Source: Polytrichum commune (Eukaryota > Streptophyta > Polytrichopsida > Polytrichales > Polytrichaceae). From it: a stretch of 64,000 nt of DNA. The stretch is taken from NCBI GenBank assembly GCA_950295325.1, contig OX485803.1, forward strand, positions 34,115,554 through 34,179,553, given 5' to 3'. Of the stretch, positions 63,400 to 64,000 are shown piece by piece. Position numbers and translations under genes: made by a program. A model generated the notes under the pieces. The model was not told where the DNA came from. It did no database searches and was given only the letters and a program-made list of their open reading frames with translations. Position 1 is the stretch's first letter; each line of letters starts with the position of its first letter.

Positions 63400-64000
63400 A
63401 ACTATGCTGTAAACGCCCCTTTGAGTATCATTCGAGACATTTCCAATGTGCACACCAAGCTCAAAGCTGCATTTATCTAAGCGGTGCCTCAGAGCAAGTT
63501 TCAAGAAACAGTAATCAAATCTCAATTTTGCAGTCGAGAAGACACCGATTCCTGCAAGTGCCGGAATTCTCACCTGAGACCATTACGCAAATTCCCTAAT
63601 ACCCACTCCAACCTTGGTGGCTTTCGAGACGAGTAAATAAACTATGATGTAAACGCCCCTTAAAACAACATTCAATAGATTTCAAAAATGCACACCAAGC
63701 TCAAAGACTGCATTATCTTGATGGTGCCTCCAAAGGCAGCCACAAAAAAACAGTAATTAGACTCAATTTTGCAATCAAAAAGACACCACTTCCTACGAGT
63801 GCCAAATTCGTAACTAACTATGATGCAGATTTCTTCAAATCCACATCAAAAGACACGCATTCCTACAAGAGACAACTTCGCACCTGTGACCAAGATGCAG
63901 GTTTCCTAAAATCCACCCCGAAAGACACCCAATCCTACAAGTGCCAAACTCATACCTGAGACCATGATGCAGATTTCTTAAAATCCAGCCCACCTCTGGT
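63400..64000. repeat. Tandem repeats upstream of the kinase exons (240-bp duplication, ~71-bp units)
   Basis: A 240-bp unit starting TGTAAACGCCCCT-side at 63400 repeats at 63640. Inside and after it, a unit of about 71 bp beginning GACACC or a variant recurs at 63782, 63852 and 63924 and runs to the window end. No open frame of note follows the period. It probably lies in the large 5' intron of the kinase gene. Confidence 0.75.

Overview
The window is nuclear DNA of a green plant (streptophyte). Three spliced plant housekeeping or developmental genes, all on the minus strand, sit in a long AT-rich, repeat-filled background. Each has canonical GT-AG introns and plant-type proteins: a plastid-targeted 3-phosphoglycerate dehydrogenase (14369-18679), an MS1/MMD1-type PHD-finger protein (38478-41037) and a group C Raf-like protein kinase (60083-62718, 5' end outside the window). 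A fragment of chloroplast psbA (7834-7998) supports a plant. The low gene density and divergence from flowering-plant sequences lean towards a non-flowering plant or a charophyte. The species cannot be fixed from the sequence.

Region by region. 1-14368 holds no host gene. It contains DNA-transposon remains, several with clean target-site duplications: a hAT-like element (1884-2406), a Harbinger-like element nested in a TA-flanked MITE (3697-4603), a CACTA deletion derivative keeping a DUF4216 fragment (6138-7090), the psbA piece, a 1.3-kb hAT-like element with poly-G/poly-C ends (8656-9972), and a decayed pogo-like transposase gene (11820-12955). 14369-20260 is the PGDH gene with a repeat-built leader and a GC-rich promoter region. 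23677-26887 is an apparently intact, spliced hAT transposase gene. 28312-38477 is repeats only. 38478-41037 is the PHD gene. 43640-59460 is dense in foldback elements, a tandem MITE array, paired Harbinger-like copies and two 5'-truncated LINE copies with target-site duplications. 60083-62718 is the kinase, with tandem repeats upstream to the window end.

The host genes are not functionally linked: serine synthesis in the plastid, probable chromatin/transcription control of reproductive development, and cytosolic signalling. The more unusual content is the mobile-element ecology. It includes an intact hAT source gene, a pogo-like source sharing ends with local MITEs, a MITE amplified in tandem, nested insertions with readable target sites, and a plastid insertion still in frame. 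I saw no recognisable LTR-retrotransposon coding sequence, no convincing tRNA or rRNA gene, and no wholly new system.
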